The notes below the pieces were generated by a model that saw only the letters and a list, made by a program, of their open reading frames with translations, was not told where the DNA came from and made no database searches. This document shows positions 1 through 9,171 of a DNA stretch of 44,314 nucleotides, in pieces. The stretch is from positions 1-44,314 of the forward strand of contig DWWQ01000015.1 in NCBI GenBank assembly GCA_019119615.1. Reading direction: 5' to 3'. The translations under genes were made by a program, and so were the position numbers. Source of the stretch: Candidatus Alistipes stercoravium (GTDB lineage Bacteria > Bacteroidota > Bacteroidia > Bacteroidales > Rikenellaceae). The stretch's first letter is position 1. Each line of letters opens with the position of its first letter.

Positions 1-4
1 CAAT

Positions 5-60
5 ATATGACAATTCAATTACAATCTGTAATGATATTTTCAAAATTGCGATTGTCATAT
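5..60. repeat. Nested inverted repeats at left edge
   Basis: A perfect 10-bp inverted repeat has ATATGACAAT at 5-14 and ATTGTCATAT at 51-60. Inside it lies a perfect 6-bp hairpin (ATTACA, ATC, TGTAAT, 18-32). The DNA here is AT-rich, unlike the coding regions. It could be the 3' end or operator of a gene outside the window, or a regulator site for the gene starting at 388. The remaining stretch 61-387 shows no clear ORF, RNA or good promoter. Confidence 0.4.
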
Positions 61-387
61 CAGCCAAAAAAAGAGCCGAAACGACCTCTCCGAATGTCAA
101 ATATGCACCTTCAGAGGGTTATTTAAGGCACATTGCCCGAATACGGGAGACATATTCCGAAACGGCATCCCACCCTAAAAACGAACGACCCTATATATAA
201 GTAACCGGAGCGACATGCCGCTTTCGAATCTCCTGCAAAAGCCGACGGCGGATCCGGCAAGGGAGAATCACCGGGATTTTTCAAAAAGAGTTTCGGAGGG
301 GCCCCTGCCTCCCAATAATGAGAGCCGGAATTTGCAAATGTTGCCCCGAATGACTATTTTCGGGACCACAATGACAGGCCGAATGAG

Positions 388-2055
388 ATGAAACGACACA
401 TATACGGGCTGCTCCTCATCTGCGCTCTGGTTCCCGGATGCGCAAATCGGGACCGGGCTGCGAACATCCTTACACAAGTCGAGAAGACGCTTGCGACCGC
501 TCCGGATGATGCGCTCGCCATTTTGAACGGCATTTCACCCGAAATGCTCGGCAACCGGGCCATCCGGGCCCGATACGCCCTGCTGTATGCCGAAGCCGTG
601 GAGCGCACATCCCGTAACGAAGATACCGACTCTCTGCTCCGGTACGCCCGGGAATATTATCAGGGACACCCCCAGCAGGAGCGGAATCAATGCCGCGTCC
701 TCTATTACCAGGCACGAAACAGGCTGCGGCAAGGCGACAAACCCGGAGCCTTGCGCCTGTTTCTGGAGGTTGAAGAGCAACTCCGCCATATCGATGAGCC
801 CCATTATCTCGGTCTGCTGTACCTGCGCATCGGCAAGGTCTACCACGACGAGTTGAACTTCACAAGGGCCTACCGCTATTACCGGGAAGCCCGCGATCTG
901 TTCCTGCGCCTGGAGGATGCGGATCATACGGCGGAGGCCTTGTTGGGAATGACGGGCTCTGCAATCCGGATGCACGATCTGACGCGGGCACACCGCGATT
1001 GTACAATGGCACTGGAGCTGGCAGACGAGATGCACAACGAAACGCTGATCCGGGAAAGTCTCGGCTACTTCGCCACACTCTACGCCATAACCGATACGGT
1101 TCGCATCCCCGAAGAACTGCTGCAACGCATCGAATATGCCGCACATCGGGATACGACGGTTTCAGGGATGTGCATGCAGGCCCAAACCCAACTGCTGCGC
1201 AACCAGCCGACCCTTGCGTGCCGCACCATCGAAGCGGCCATCCGGCAATCGTCGGTCCCCGAAGAGCAACCTATGCTCTTCTACACCGCATACAAGGCCT
1301 GGACCATGGCCGGAGATTACCGGGAAGCCGCGCAGCAAATAAACCGGTTTATCCGCCTGAACGACTCATTGACCCGCACCTCCCTGCAGAACTCGGCCGG
1401 TATGATCGAGAAGGAGTATTTCCGGGAACGCACCGCCTTTTATGATTATCGGCTGAAAAACCGCAGGAAGCACGAATTCATCCTTATCGGCGCGGGGATT
1501 CTGTTCCTCGGCATCGCGGGATATCTCCTTCGGCAACGGATCCGCCTGCACAAGATCCGCAACGAACGCTACCTGCTGCTTGTCCGGGAGGTACAGGCCG
1601 AATACCGCCGTCTCTCGGATGAGATGGAGCAAAAACGGCATGAAGAAAGCCGGCTGAAAGGGGTTATCGCATCCCGGTTCGATATCGTAAACCATCTCGG
1701 CAAGGCCTTGTACGAACGGGAAAACACGGCATCCGGACAAGCCGCCATGGTCCGGCAGGTAAAGAAACTCATCGACGGATTCGCCGAAAACGGCGACATG
1801 CTGCAGGAGCTCGAGCAGATCGTAAATCTGGCACACGACGGAGTCATGCAACACCTCCGCTCCGACTTCCCCGGCATGAAGGAGTCGGACCAAAGACTGC
1901 TCTGCTACATTTTCGGAGGTTTCTCCCCGCAGGTCATCAGCCTTTTCATGGAGGAGAGCGTCGCCAACATCTACGCCCGCAAATCCCGGATCAAATCCCG
2001 AATCAGAAGCTCGGAATCGGCACACAAGGAGCAATTTATCGCCTTGCTGAAGTAG
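388..2055 (+). CDS. TPR-repeat membrane lipoprotein with C-terminal HTH-like region
   Basis: This 555-residue protein starts with a lipoprotein-type signal peptide whose lipobox ends in Cys18 (VPGC). Residues about 25-345 are helical TPR-like repeats. One transmembrane helix follows at about 363-384, then a charged coiled coil at about 395-430. The C-terminal 90 residues include MKESDQRLLCYIFGG and SVANIYARKSRIKSRI, which resemble a LuxR-type helix-turn-helix. This layout is common in Bacteroidota proteins thought to be membrane-anchored regulators. The target genes are unknown; the neighbour at 2263 is an obvious candidate only by position. The ATG at 388 is kept because it gives an intact signal peptide. 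The family type is fairly certain; DNA binding is inference. Confidence 0.75.
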   Translation: MKRHIYGLLLICALVPGCANRDRAANILTQVEKTLATAPDDALAILNGISPEMLGNRAIRARYALLYAEAVERTSRNEDTDSLLRYAREYYQGHPQQERNQCRVLYYQARNRLRQGDKPGALRLFLEVEEQLRHIDEPHYLGLLYLRIGKVYHDELNFTRAYRYYREARDLFLRLEDADHTAEALLGMTGSAIRMHDLTRAHRDCTMALELADEMHNETLIRESLGYFATLYAITDTVRIPEELLQRIEYAAHRDTTVSGMCMQAQTQLLRNQPTLACRTIEAAIRQSSVPEEQPMLFYTAYKAWTMAGDYREAAQQINRFIRLNDSLTRTSLQNSAGMIEKEYFRERTAFYDYRLKNRRKHEFILIGAGILFLGIAGYLLRQRIRLHKIRNERYLLLVREVQAEYRRLSDEMEQKRHEESRLKGVIASRFDIVNHLGKALYERENTASGQAAMVRQVKKLIDGFAENGDMLQELEQIVNLAHDGVMQHLRSDFPGMKESDQRLLCYIFGGFSPQVISLFMEESVANIYARKSRIKSRIRSSESAHKEQFIALLK

Positions 2056-2144
2056 CTGTCAGCCCTCTGTTAGAAACAAGCCGGATTACACAAGCACAAC
2101 ACTATGACAATCAGCCGATAAAAAAACACGACTGTTAGATTGCA

Positions 2145-2190
2145 AGGTCCGTATCGCAACACTCGAACGATACGGACCTGCTATTTTTGC
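2145..2190 (+). terminator. Perfect 12-bp hairpin with T-run, also a promoter-like box
   Basis: AGGTCCGTATCG (2145-2156) pairs perfectly with CGATACGGACCT (2168-2179). It is followed by CTATTTTTGC, which can end transcription of the TPR gene. The same run contains TATTTTTG (2182-2189), a match to the Bacteroidota -7 box, 74 bp before the next gene. No TTTG lies at the right distance upstream, so the promoter reading is weak. Confidence 0.55.
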
Positions 2191-2262
2191 AACCGGAAAC
2201 GATCGACATGAGACCGTCTGCAAACATCGACAAATACGCCGATCACACGTCAGGGAAAAGAG

Positions 2263-3342
2263 ATGAAAAACGATATGAAAACAAAATTTGCTGCAGCCAT
2301 GCTTCTCGCCGGTGTCAGCCTGATGTCTGCAGGATGCAAAAAGGAGTCCGGGGATGGCCCCTCATCCGGGAAAGATGCCGTCGCCCGCATTTGGGTGCAT
2401 GATGACAAAGGGGCTCCGATCGAAGGTGTTTCCGTGTTGATTTTCGATGAAAAAGGCTATGAGCGGTTTGAAAAGGACCGCAATACGCAACCCGCCGACC
2501 GGACAAAGACCCGATCCGACGGCAAAGTCGAATACCGGCTCCCGTATGCGACCTGGCTGAAACAGGGCAACCGTTTCGTAACTTTTGTAATATATGAAAA
2601 GCGGGACATGGATAATTACCGGATATGGGCCATCGGACGGACGATTGTTCCGGGTAAAAAGGAGCAGATCGAATTCACGATAGAAAGTTCCGGGCCTACG
2701 GAAGAGCCGGCAGAGACTCCGCAGGGAATGCAGTTTGACATGTATGATGAGAATCACGGGCGGACTCTCTTCGGCGAAGCCCTATACCTCGATGCCGAGC
2801 ACCGCTTTGCGGGAGCCGACCGTTACTCACTCGTCGATGCCGGCCCTACGACGGGAGTGGATGCCATAGGGGCGCTGCGACTTGATGGGTTCACGGATCG
2901 TATCGCCGCACAGCCCCGCCACGGATACTTCATCTGCAAGGACATCTCGCTGCAGGAGTTCCCGTCGGGGAAATGGGCCCTGTCGGTCGCTGCGGAGTAC
3001 ATCCGGGCATATATCCCCGAACGGCTCTACAAGGACCAGACCCCCGTGGGCGTACGCATCTATTACACGCTGCACAAACCCGAAGAGCACGGCCTGCCGC
3101 AATGGAAACAGCGCTACAAAGTATCGCTCGCAGGCGAACGTTCGCTGGTCATCGACCTGCAGGGAATCCAGGGATCTCGTGAATTCGCAGCACGGAAGAG
3201 CCAAACGCTCGAATTCATCGAAGAAGCCGGACAGGTAACCGTCCAGATAATCGATCCGAATGCCGCACGAGGCAACAGCTATCCGTTCTATATTCGCTCG
3301 GGTACATATTATACCGAGGTCAGCATCGAAATGACGGATTGA
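2263..3342 (+). CDS. Lipoprotein with N-terminal beta-sandwich and DUF5036-like C-terminal region
   Basis: The signal peptide ends in a lipobox, MSAGC, followed by KKESGDG, so this is a lipoprotein and possibly surface exposed. Residues about 40-145 look like a carboxypeptidase-regulatory-type beta-sandwich (DDKGAPIEGVSVLIFDEKG, then a TRSDGKVEYRLPY turn). From about 155 on, motifs such as QFDMYDENHGRTLFGEALY and FPSGKWALSV recall the DUF5036 lipoproteins of Bacteroides; this comes from memory, not a search. Two in-frame ATGs, 2263 and 2275, are possible; both give a signal peptide. No enzyme motif is visible. It may be expressed from the promoter-like box just upstream. Confidence 0.65.
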   Translation: MKNDMKTKFAAAMLLAGVSLMSAGCKKESGDGPSSGKDAVARIWVHDDKGAPIEGVSVLIFDEKGYERFEKDRNTQPADRTKTRSDGKVEYRLPYATWLKQGNRFVTFVIYEKRDMDNYRIWAIGRTIVPGKKEQIEFTIESSGPTEEPAETPQGMQFDMYDENHGRTLFGEALYLDAEHRFAGADRYSLVDAGPTTGVDAIGALRLDGFTDRIAAQPRHGYFICKDISLQEFPSGKWALSVAAEYIRAYIPERLYKDQTPVGVRIYYTLHKPEEHGLPQWKQRYKVSLAGERSLVIDLQGIQGSREFAARKSQTLEFIEEAGQVTVQIIDPNAARGNSYPFYIRSGTYYTEVSIEMTD

Positions 3343-3697
3343 GGCGTCATATCGGCCGCCGGGCCCCGTTTGCAAGACTCCTTTCGTTGGAGGGATAAGG
3401 GTAGAAGGCTGCGATCTGCAGCCAATTAAAAGAGTGAAAAACGAAAGGAAGGAGCAACGGGAACCGGCGGTTCCGATAACGCCGAATAGCGAATACAGTG
3501 ATGAACCAAACGAGAGTGTAAAAGAGATGTTGCTGCTGCTTCTCTGTACCCTGCTGCGTGCCGGGACAATCCTTCGCCGCAGGATGCGCAAACGCACCTC
3601 CGCCGCATAAGAGCCCAAGCTATTACCGCATGGGATAAGACACGATCCCGAAAAACGGGATCAATCGAGGCCCGTACCACAAAGAACAAAAACAAGG
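3343..3697. other. Intergenic region without a firm gene
   Basis: About 355 bases lie between the lipoprotein gene and the tRNA-Leu terminator. I see one small hairpin (GGCTGC/GCAGCC, 3407-3423) and a possible GTG-initiated 58-codon frame at 3434-3610 ending in a hydrophobic and then Arg-rich tail. Neither a clear promoter nor a recognisable family supports the small frame, so it is not called as a gene. Confidence 0.4.
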
Positions 3698-3724
3698 GGC
3701 GATGACTTTATCCAAGTCATCGCC
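3690..3724 (-). terminator. Terminator of tRNA-Leu
   Basis: GGCGATGACTT (3698-3708) pairs perfectly with AAGTCATCGCC (3714-3724) around a 5-base loop. Read on the minus strand the stem lies just after the tRNA and is followed by CCTTGTTTTTGTTC, a normal intrinsic terminator. Confidence 0.85.
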
Positions 3725-3734
3725 TCTCATATTG

Positions 3735-3818
3735 TACCCGGAGCCGGGGTCGAACCGGCACGACATTGCTGTCATTGGTGTTTGAGACCAACGCGTCTAC
3801 CGATTCCGCCATCCGGGC
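3735..3818 (-). tRNA. tRNA-Leu (anticodon CAA)
   Basis: The minus strand folds into a class II tRNA of 84 bases. The acceptor arm is GCCCGGA/TCCGGGT with a G-U first pair. The anticodon stem is TTGGT/ACCAA with loop CTCAAAC, giving anticodon CAA for codon UUG. There is a variable-arm hairpin, and the T arm is GCCGG-TTCGACC-CCGGC. The discriminator is A. CCA is not encoded: the genome reads CAA after the discriminator. Confidence 0.95.
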
Positions 3819-3847
3819 TCATGCTGCACAGCAGTGAATCGGGACGA

Positions 3848-3878
3848 CAAAGATAGGGCAATTTCGTTATTTTTCAAA
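3848..3878 (-). promoter_or_regulatory. Promoter of tRNA-Leu
   Basis: On the minus strand TTTG (3875-3878), a 19-bp spacer and TATCTTTG (3848-3855) match the Bacteroidota vegetative promoter exactly. The box lies 30 bases before the tRNA 5' end, so the tRNA need not depend on read-through from uvrC. Confidence 0.75.
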
Positions 3879-3886
3879 AAATTCGG

Positions 3887-5710
3887 TTACTTTTCGAAAT
3901 AGTCCCGGATTTTTTTCGCCCGCGACGGGCCGACAAGCGCCGCCAACTCCTCGATATTGGCCGCCCGCACCTTCTCGACCGACCGGAAATGCCGCAACAG
4001 CGTCTCGATCGTTTTGGCACCGATCCCCTCAATACGCTCCAGTTCACTATGAATAAAATCCTTGCTCCGCTTCTGGCGGTGGAACGAAACGGCAAAGCGG
4101 TGCACCTCGTCCTGGATGCTTGTCAGGAAGTGAAACAACGGCGAGGTAGGCCGCATCCCTACCAGCAGAGGCGGATAACCGCAATAGAGTTCCGCCGTAC
4201 GGTGGCGGTCATCCTTGGCCAGTCCGGCAATCGGGATGTCAAGACCCAAGGCCTTCAGCACCTCGTGGATCACACCCATCTGCCCCTTGCCACCGTCGGC
4301 GATCACCAGATCGGGCATCTCGGCACCCTCGGCCTGCAGACGGCTGTAACGACGGTAGACCACCTCGCGCATCGACGCGTAGTCATCGGGGCCTTCGACC
4401 GTCTTGATATTGAAGTGGCGATACTCCTTGCGCGAAGGCTTGCCGTCGCGGAACACGACGCACGAAGCCACGGGATGGCTTCCCTGAAGGTTCGAGTTGT
4501 CGAAGCACTCGATATGGCGCGGCGGCCGGTCGAGGCGCAGCTCCTGCTGCAGGGCATTCATCAGCCGCTCGGTGTGCCGTTCGGGATTGCGGATCTCGAG
4601 ATTTTTGAGCTGCTCGGCACGGTAGATCCGGGCACTCTTGCGCGAAAACTCCAGCAGATCGAGCTTCTCACCCCGCTTGGGGACCGTAAAGGTAACGCCG
4701 TCGAAGAGCAGCGTCGTCGAAGGCAACATGGGAACGATCACCTCACGGGCCAGTTCGCCGCCGGCCACATGCTCGACGATGTGCTGGATCGCCAGCGTAA
4801 GCATGTCGCGTTCGTCGGCATCGACGCCCGTCGAGAGTTTCACCGTCGAGACGCCCACGATCGAGCCGTGGCGGATACGCACGAAATTGCACCAGGCCAC
4901 ATCGTCGTCCGGAAGCAGCGAGAAGACATCGACATCGGTTATTTTCGCGCTGACGATCACCGACTTGCCGGCATAATGATCCAGTGCATCGAGCCGTTGC
5001 TTGTAGCGCTGCGCCGCCTCGAAACGCAACTCCGAAGCCGCCCGCTCCATCTCCCCCTCAAGGTAACGACGTACGGGACGCAGATCGCCGCGCAATACGG
5101 AGACGACCATGCCGACCTGCTTGGCATACTCCTCCTCGCTCTGCGCTCCGATGCAGGGGCCTTTGCAGTTGCCCAGATGGTACTGCAGGCAGACCGTATA
5201 ACGTCCGCGGGCGATCTGCTCGGGCGAAAGGTTCAGTTTGCAGGTCCGCAGCGGCACCACCTCGCGGATGAAGTCCAGCACGCTGTGCTGCATCATCACC
5301 GAACCGTAGGGACCGAAGTACTGCGACCCGTCGCGCACGACCTGGCGCGTGGACTGCACGCGCGGGAAAGGTTCCCGGCGCACGACGATCCACGGATAGC
5401 TCTTGTCGTCCTTGAGCAGGATATTGTAACGGGGCTGCAGGCTCTTGATAAGCGAATTTTCCAGCAGCAGGGCATCCGTTTCGCTGCCGACGACGATATG
5501 GCGGATCTCGACGATCTGCCGCACCATGACCCGCACCTTGGCGCTGTGCTCTTTCGACTGCACGAAATAGGAGGAGACCCGCTTGCGCAGGCTCTTCGCC
5601 TTGCCGACGTAGATGATCGTCCCGTTGCGGTCCACGAACTGGTAGACGCCGGGGGACAAGGGCAACAGGGCGACCTGCTCCTTCAGATCGGATTTTTCGG
5701 ATGCGGCCAT
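3887..5710 (-). CDS. uvrC: Excinuclease ABC subunit C
   Basis: UvrC makes the two incisions around a DNA lesion in nucleotide excision repair, with UvrA and UvrB. The 607 residues are normal for the family. The GIY-YIG nuclease is at about 19-95 (SPGVYQF, IIYVGKAKSLRKRVSSYF). A UVR helical hairpin lies around 205-240 (EGEMERAASELRFEAAQRYK). The RNase H-like nuclease domain follows (ECFDNSNLQGSHPVASCVVF, DLVIADGGKGQMGV). The C-terminus carries tandem helix-hairpin-helix motifs (IEGIGAKTIETLLRHF, LVGPSRAKKI). It lies 52 bp after the cyclo-ligase gene on the same strand and may share its transcript. A box TACTTTTG on the minus strand (5719-5726) sits only 8 bases before the ATG. Confidence 0.97.
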   Translation of the reverse strand: MAASEKSDLKEQVALLPLSPGVYQFVDRNGTIIYVGKAKSLRKRVSSYFVQSKEHSAKVRVMVRQIVEIRHIVVGSETDALLLENSLIKSLQPRYNILLKDDKSYPWIVVRREPFPRVQSTRQVVRDGSQYFGPYGSVMMQHSVLDFIREVVPLRTCKLNLSPEQIARGRYTVCLQYHLGNCKGPCIGAQSEEEYAKQVGMVVSVLRGDLRPVRRYLEGEMERAASELRFEAAQRYKQRLDALDHYAGKSVIVSAKITDVDVFSLLPDDDVAWCNFVRIRHGSIVGVSTVKLSTGVDADERDMLTLAIQHIVEHVAGGELAREVIVPMLPSTTLLFDGVTFTVPKRGEKLDLLEFSRKSARIYRAEQLKNLEIRNPERHTERLMNALQQELRLDRPPRHIECFDNSNLQGSHPVASCVVFRDGKPSRKEYRHFNIKTVEGPDDYASMREVVYRRYSRLQAEGAEMPDLVIADGGKGQMGVIHEVLKALGLDIPIAGLAKDDRHRTAELYCGYPPLLVGMRPTSPLFHFLTSIQDEVHRFAVSFHRQKRSKDFIHSELERIEGIGAKTIETLLRHFRSVEKVRAANIEELAALVGPSRAKKIRDYFEK

Positions 5711-5762
5711 AAGTGTTGCAAAAGTAACAAATATTTCTTATATGTGTCGGGAGCGAGCGGGA

Positions 5763-6341
5763 TCAGCGCGGAGAGGAGGCATCCTGTCCCGGGACATACG
5801 TCGCGCACTCCGTTACGACACAATCCATCGCCACGTCGTGCGGCTCGACGGGGAGCGTTTCGACAAGCTGGTGGGCATAGCACACCCCCACCTTCACACC
5901 CCGGAACTCCCGTTGCGACAGATAGCGGTCGTAATATCCGCGGCCGCGGCCCATGCGCGCCCCCTGCGGGGAAAAGGCCGTGCCGGGAACCACGACAAAA
6001 TCGATCTCCGCCGGAGAGCAGAGCCCGGCCCCGGCGCCCGGTTCGCAGATACCGAAAGCTCCGGCGCACAGCGTTTCGGAGATATATTCGAAAAACGCCA
6101 TCCGCTCGCCCTCGACACGCGGCACGACGATCCGTTTGCCCAGGCCCCGCCACCGTTCGAGCGCCGGAAGCGTCTCAGGCTCATCGCCCAGCGCACAGAA
6201 AAAAGCCACCGTCCGGGCGGCCGCAAATGCGGGCAGCCGCTCCACCCGGGAAAAGATCCGCCGCGACTTCTTCGCACGCTCGCCGGCCGTCAGCGAGAGA
6301 TTGCGCCGCTTCATCTCCCGGCGCAGTTCGTTTTTCGTCAT
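5763..6341 (-). CDS. 5-formyltetrahydrofolate cyclo-ligase
   Basis: This enzyme converts 5-formyl-THF to 5,10-methenyl-THF using ATP and so returns stored folate to one-carbon metabolism. The 192 residues match the small family size. Seen are the N-terminal basic helix (MTKNELRREMKRRN), KRIVVPRVEGERMAFFEY and DFVVVPGTAFSPQGARMGRGRGYYDRYL; the last is the conserved glycine- and arginine-rich substrate and nucleotide loop of the family. It is the first gene of a likely two-gene minus-strand unit with uvrC and is transcribed away from frdC. No good promoter could be assigned in the 60 bp before it. Confidence 0.93.
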   Translation of the reverse strand: MTKNELRREMKRRNLSLTAGERAKKSRRIFSRVERLPAFAAARTVAFFCALGDEPETLPALERWRGLGKRIVVPRVEGERMAFFEYISETLCAGAFGICEPGAGAGLCSPAEIDFVVVPGTAFSPQGARMGRGRGYYDRYLSQREFRGVKVGVCYAHQLVETLPVEPHDVAMDCVVTECATYVPGQDASSPR

Positions 6342-6380
6342 AAATCCCTGTTTTCAATCGCAAAATTCCCGTTCGTTTCT

Positions 6381-6411
6381 ATTGTTATTACGCAAACAAT
6401 GGCTATCTTTG
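6381..6411 (+). promoter_or_regulatory. Promoter of frdCAB with internal palindrome
   Basis: ATTG (6381-6384), 19 bp and TATCTTTG (6404-6411) form a good Bacteroidota promoter 49 bp before frdC. The spacer and -33 box contain a perfect inverted repeat, ATTGTT (6381-6386) and AACAAT (6395-6400), which may be a regulator site. Confidence 0.65.
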
Positions 6412-6459
6412 CGGAACGGAAACACAAATCATTAACAAAAATAACAAATTTAAACCATT

Positions 6460-7155
6460 ATGAGCTGTTTTCTATCTAATTCCTCGCTTGGCAAGAAGTT
6501 AGTAATGAGCGTAACGGGTTGCTTCCTCGTGCTCTTCATCCTCTTCCACATGTCGATGAACGTAACGGCGATCATCTCTCCCGAAGGGTACAACATGATC
6601 TGCGAATTCCTGGGTGCCAACTGGTACGCACTGGCCGGTACGGTCGTTCTGGCGCTGGGCGTCGTGGTGCACTTCATCTACGCCATCATTCTTACGCTGA
6701 ACAACTACCGCGCACGCGGCTCGCAGCGCTATGCCGTAACCGTCCAGGAGCCCGGTGTGGCCTGGGCCTCGAAAAACATGCTCGTTCTGGGTGTGATCGT
6801 ACTGCTGGGCATGGCACTCCACCTCTACAACTTCTGGGCGAAGATGCAGCTCGTCGAGATCTTGGGCGGACACACCAACTCGCTGGGGCTGGCCGTAACC
6901 GACGGCGCCGCACTGATCGCCTACACCTTCTCGCAGTGGTACTACGTCGTACTCTACCTCATCTGGTTCGCCGCCCTGTGGTTCCACCTCACGCACGGCG
7001 TGTGGTCGATGTTCCAGACCGTGGGCTGGGCCAACGATACCTGGTATCCCCGTCTGAAGTGCATCGCCAACATCGTGGCGACGATCATATTCCTCGGATT
7101 TGCCGCCGTGGTACTCGTCTACTTCTTCTGCCCCTGCATCGCAGGCGCCTGCTAA
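6460..7155 (+). CDS. frdC: Fumarate reductase/succinate dehydrogenase cytochrome b subunit
   Basis: This is the 231-residue membrane anchor that binds haem b and exchanges electrons with menaquinone. It has five likely membrane helices with histidines suited to haem binding (LFILFHMSMN, VVVHFIYAI, MALHLYNF, LWFHLTHGVWSM), as in the di-haem type B enzymes. The order C-A-B and the anaerobic Bacteroidota setting favour fumarate reduction to succinate as the main direction, though the same complex can run as succinate dehydrogenase (sdhC is an equally valid name). A strong promoter lies upstream and the flavoprotein gene follows after 32 bp. Confidence 0.95.
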   Translation: MSCFLSNSSLGKKLVMSVTGCFLVLFILFHMSMNVTAIISPEGYNMICEFLGANWYALAGTVVLALGVVVHFIYAIILTLNNYRARGSQRYAVTVQEPGVAWASKNMLVLGVIVLLGMALHLYNFWAKMQLVEILGGHTNSLGLAVTDGAALIAYTFSQWYYVVLYLIWFAALWFHLTHGVWSMFQTVGWANDTWYPRLKCIANIVATIIFLGFAAVVLVYFFCPCIAGAC

Positions 7156-7187
7156 TCAATTCGTAGAACAATAAACACACAAACGAT

Positions 7188-9134
7188 ATGGCTTTAAAAT
7201 TAGATGCTAAAATTCCTGCCGGTGCCCTCGCCGAGAAGTGGAGCAACCACAAGGCAGCTATCAAGGTCGTAAGCCCCGCAAACAAGCGCAAGCTCGACAT
7301 CATCATCGTCGGAACCGGTCTGGGAGGCGCCTCCGCAGCCGCTTCGCTCGGCGAACTGGGCTACAACGTCAAGGTCTTCTGCATCCAGGATTCGCCCCGC
7401 CGCGCCCACTCGATCGCAGCTCAGGGAGGTATCAACGCAGCAAAGAACTACCAGAACGACAACGACTCGGTATATCGTCTGTTCTACGACACGATCAAGG
7501 GCGGCGACTACCGCGCCCGCGAAGCCAACGTATACCGTCTGGCCGAGGTTTCGAACCTCATCATCGACCAGTGCGTCGCACAGGGTGTGCCCTTTGCCCG
7601 CGAGTACGGCGGTCTGCTGGCCAACCGTTCGTTCGGCGGTGCGCAGGTTTCGCGTACCTTCTATGCCCGCGGCCAGACCGGACAGCAGCTGCTGCTCGGC
7701 GCCTACGCTGCCCTCAACAAGGAGATCGCAGCAGGTTCGGTGAAGAGCTACCCGCGTCATGAGATGCTCGACATCGTCATCGAGGACGGCGAGGCCCGCG
7801 GTATCATCGCCCGCAACCTCGTAACGGGTGAGATCGAGCGCCACGGCGCGCACGCCGTCGTCATCGCCACCGGCGGTTACGGCAACGTCTTCTTCCTCTC
7901 GACGAACGCCATGGCATCGAACGGTTCGGCCGCCTTCCAGTGCTACCGCAAGGGCGCCGGATTCGCCAACCCCTGCTTCACGCAGATCCACCCCACCTGT
8001 ATCCCCGTACACGGCGACCAGCAGTCGAAACTGACCCTCATGTCGGAGTCGCTGCGTAACGACGGCCGTATCTGGGTTCCCAAGAAGCTCGAGGACGTCA
8101 AGGCAATCCGCTCGGGTGCCAAGAAACCGTCGGACATCGCCGAAGAGGACCGCGACTACTATCTGGAGCGCCGCTATCCGGCCTTCGGTAACCTCGTGCC
8201 GCGCGACGTGGCTTCGCGTGCCGCCAAGGAGCGCTGCGACGCCGGATACGGCGTGAACGAGACGGGTCTGGCCGTATTCCTCGACTTCAAGACCGCCATC
8301 GAACGCCTCGGAAAGGACATCATCAAGCAGCGTTACGGCAACCTCTTCGACATGTACGAGGAGATCACCGACGTAAGCCCCTACGAGCAGCCGATGCAGA
8401 TCTTCCCCGCCGTGCACTACACGATGGGCGGCATCTGGGTGGACTACAACCTGATGACCACGATCCCGGGCCTGTACGCCATCGGCGAGGCCAACTTCTC
8501 GGATCACGGTGCCAACCGTCTGGGCGCTTCGGCCCTGATGCAGGGTCTGGCCGACGGCTATTTCGTACTGCCCTACACGATCGGCGACTATCTCTCGCAC
8601 AAGATCCAGGCTCCGAAGGTGAAGACCGACACGAAGGCCTTCGACGAGGCCGAAAAGGGCGTGCGCGCCAAGATCGCCAAGCTCATGGCCATCCAAGGCA
8701 AGCAGTCCGTGGACGACATCCACAAGAAGCTCGGCCACATCATGTGGGAGAACGTCGGCATGGCCCGTACGAAGGAGTCGCTCCAGAAGGCCATTACCGA
8801 GATCCAGGCCCTGCGCAAGGAGTTCTGGAAGGATGTGAAGGTCGTAGGCAAGGAGAACGAGTTTAACGTAGAGCTGGAGAAGGCGATCCGTCTGGCGGAT
8901 TTCCTCGAACTGGGCGAGCTGATGGCCCGCGACGCCCTGAACCGCGAAGAGTCGTGCGGCGGACATTTCCGCACGGAGCATCAGACCGAAGAGGGCGAGG
9001 CCAAGCGCGACGACGAGAACTTCACCTATGCGGCCGTCTGGGAGTACAAGGGCGAAGACCAGGCTCCCGAGATGACCAAGGAGCCCCTGAACTTCGAGTT
9101 CGTACACCCCGCACAGCGCAACTACAAGGACTAA
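7188..9134 (+). CDS. frdA: Fumarate reductase/succinate dehydrogenase flavoprotein subunit
   Basis: This is the 648-residue catalytic subunit holding covalent FAD and the dicarboxylate site. The dinucleotide fold [20 protein letters not shown] lies at about 36-56. The covalent FAD histidine is in [17 protein letters not shown] near residue 73. Substrate-site motifs include [12 protein letters not shown], and near the C-terminus [36 protein letters not shown] closes the FAD domain. Length and motifs fit the long Bacteroides-type subunit. It is the middle gene of frdCAB, 37 bp before frdB. Codon use is strongly biased, as in highly expressed genes. Confidence 0.97.
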   Translation: MALKLDAKIPAGALAEKWSNHKAAIKVVSPANKRKLDIIIVGTGLGGASAAASLGELGYNVKVFCIQDSPRRAHSIAAQGGINAAKNYQNDNDSVYRLFYDTIKGGDYRAREANVYRLAEVSNLIIDQCVAQGVPFAREYGGLLANRSFGGAQVSRTFYARGQTGQQLLLGAYAALNKEIAAGSVKSYPRHEMLDIVIEDGEARGIIARNLVTGEIERHGAHAVVIATGGYGNVFFLSTNAMASNGSAAFQCYRKGAGFANPCFTQIHPTCIPVHGDQQSKLTLMSESLRNDGRIWVPKKLEDVKAIRSGAKKPSDIAEEDRDYYLERRYPAFGNLVPRDVASRAAKERCDAGYGVNETGLAVFLDFKTAIERLGKDIIKQRYGNLFDMYEEITDVSPYEQPMQIFPAVHYTMGGIWVDYNLMTTIPGLYAIGEANFSDHGANRLGASALMQGLADGYFVLPYTIGDYLSHKIQAPKVKTDTKAFDEAEKGVRAKIAKLMAIQGKQSVDDIHKKLGHIMWENVGMARTKESLQKAITEIQALRKEFWKDVKVVGKENEFNVELEKAIRLADFLELGELMARDALNREESCGGHFRTEHQTEEGEAKRDDENFTYAAVWEYKGEDQAPEMTKEPLNFEFVHPAQRNYKD

Positions 9135-9171
9135 TCCCTATTGACGTTAAACTTTAATATCGAATCAAACT

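Noticed and set aside
2827..3618. 263-residue minus-strand open frame overlapping the lipoprotein gene
   Set aside because: It is mostly antisense to a clear lipoprotein gene; the part beyond it is low complexity with no recognisable domain.
3989..6343. Long open frame on the plus strand opposite uvrC and cyclo-ligase
   Set aside because: It is a mirror of two well-supported genes in GC-rich DNA; the translation is rich in His, Arg and Gln with no family motif.
7200..9107. Long open frame on the minus strand opposite frdA
   Set aside because: It is a shadow of a highly expressed gene with strong codon bias; no motif and no promoter.
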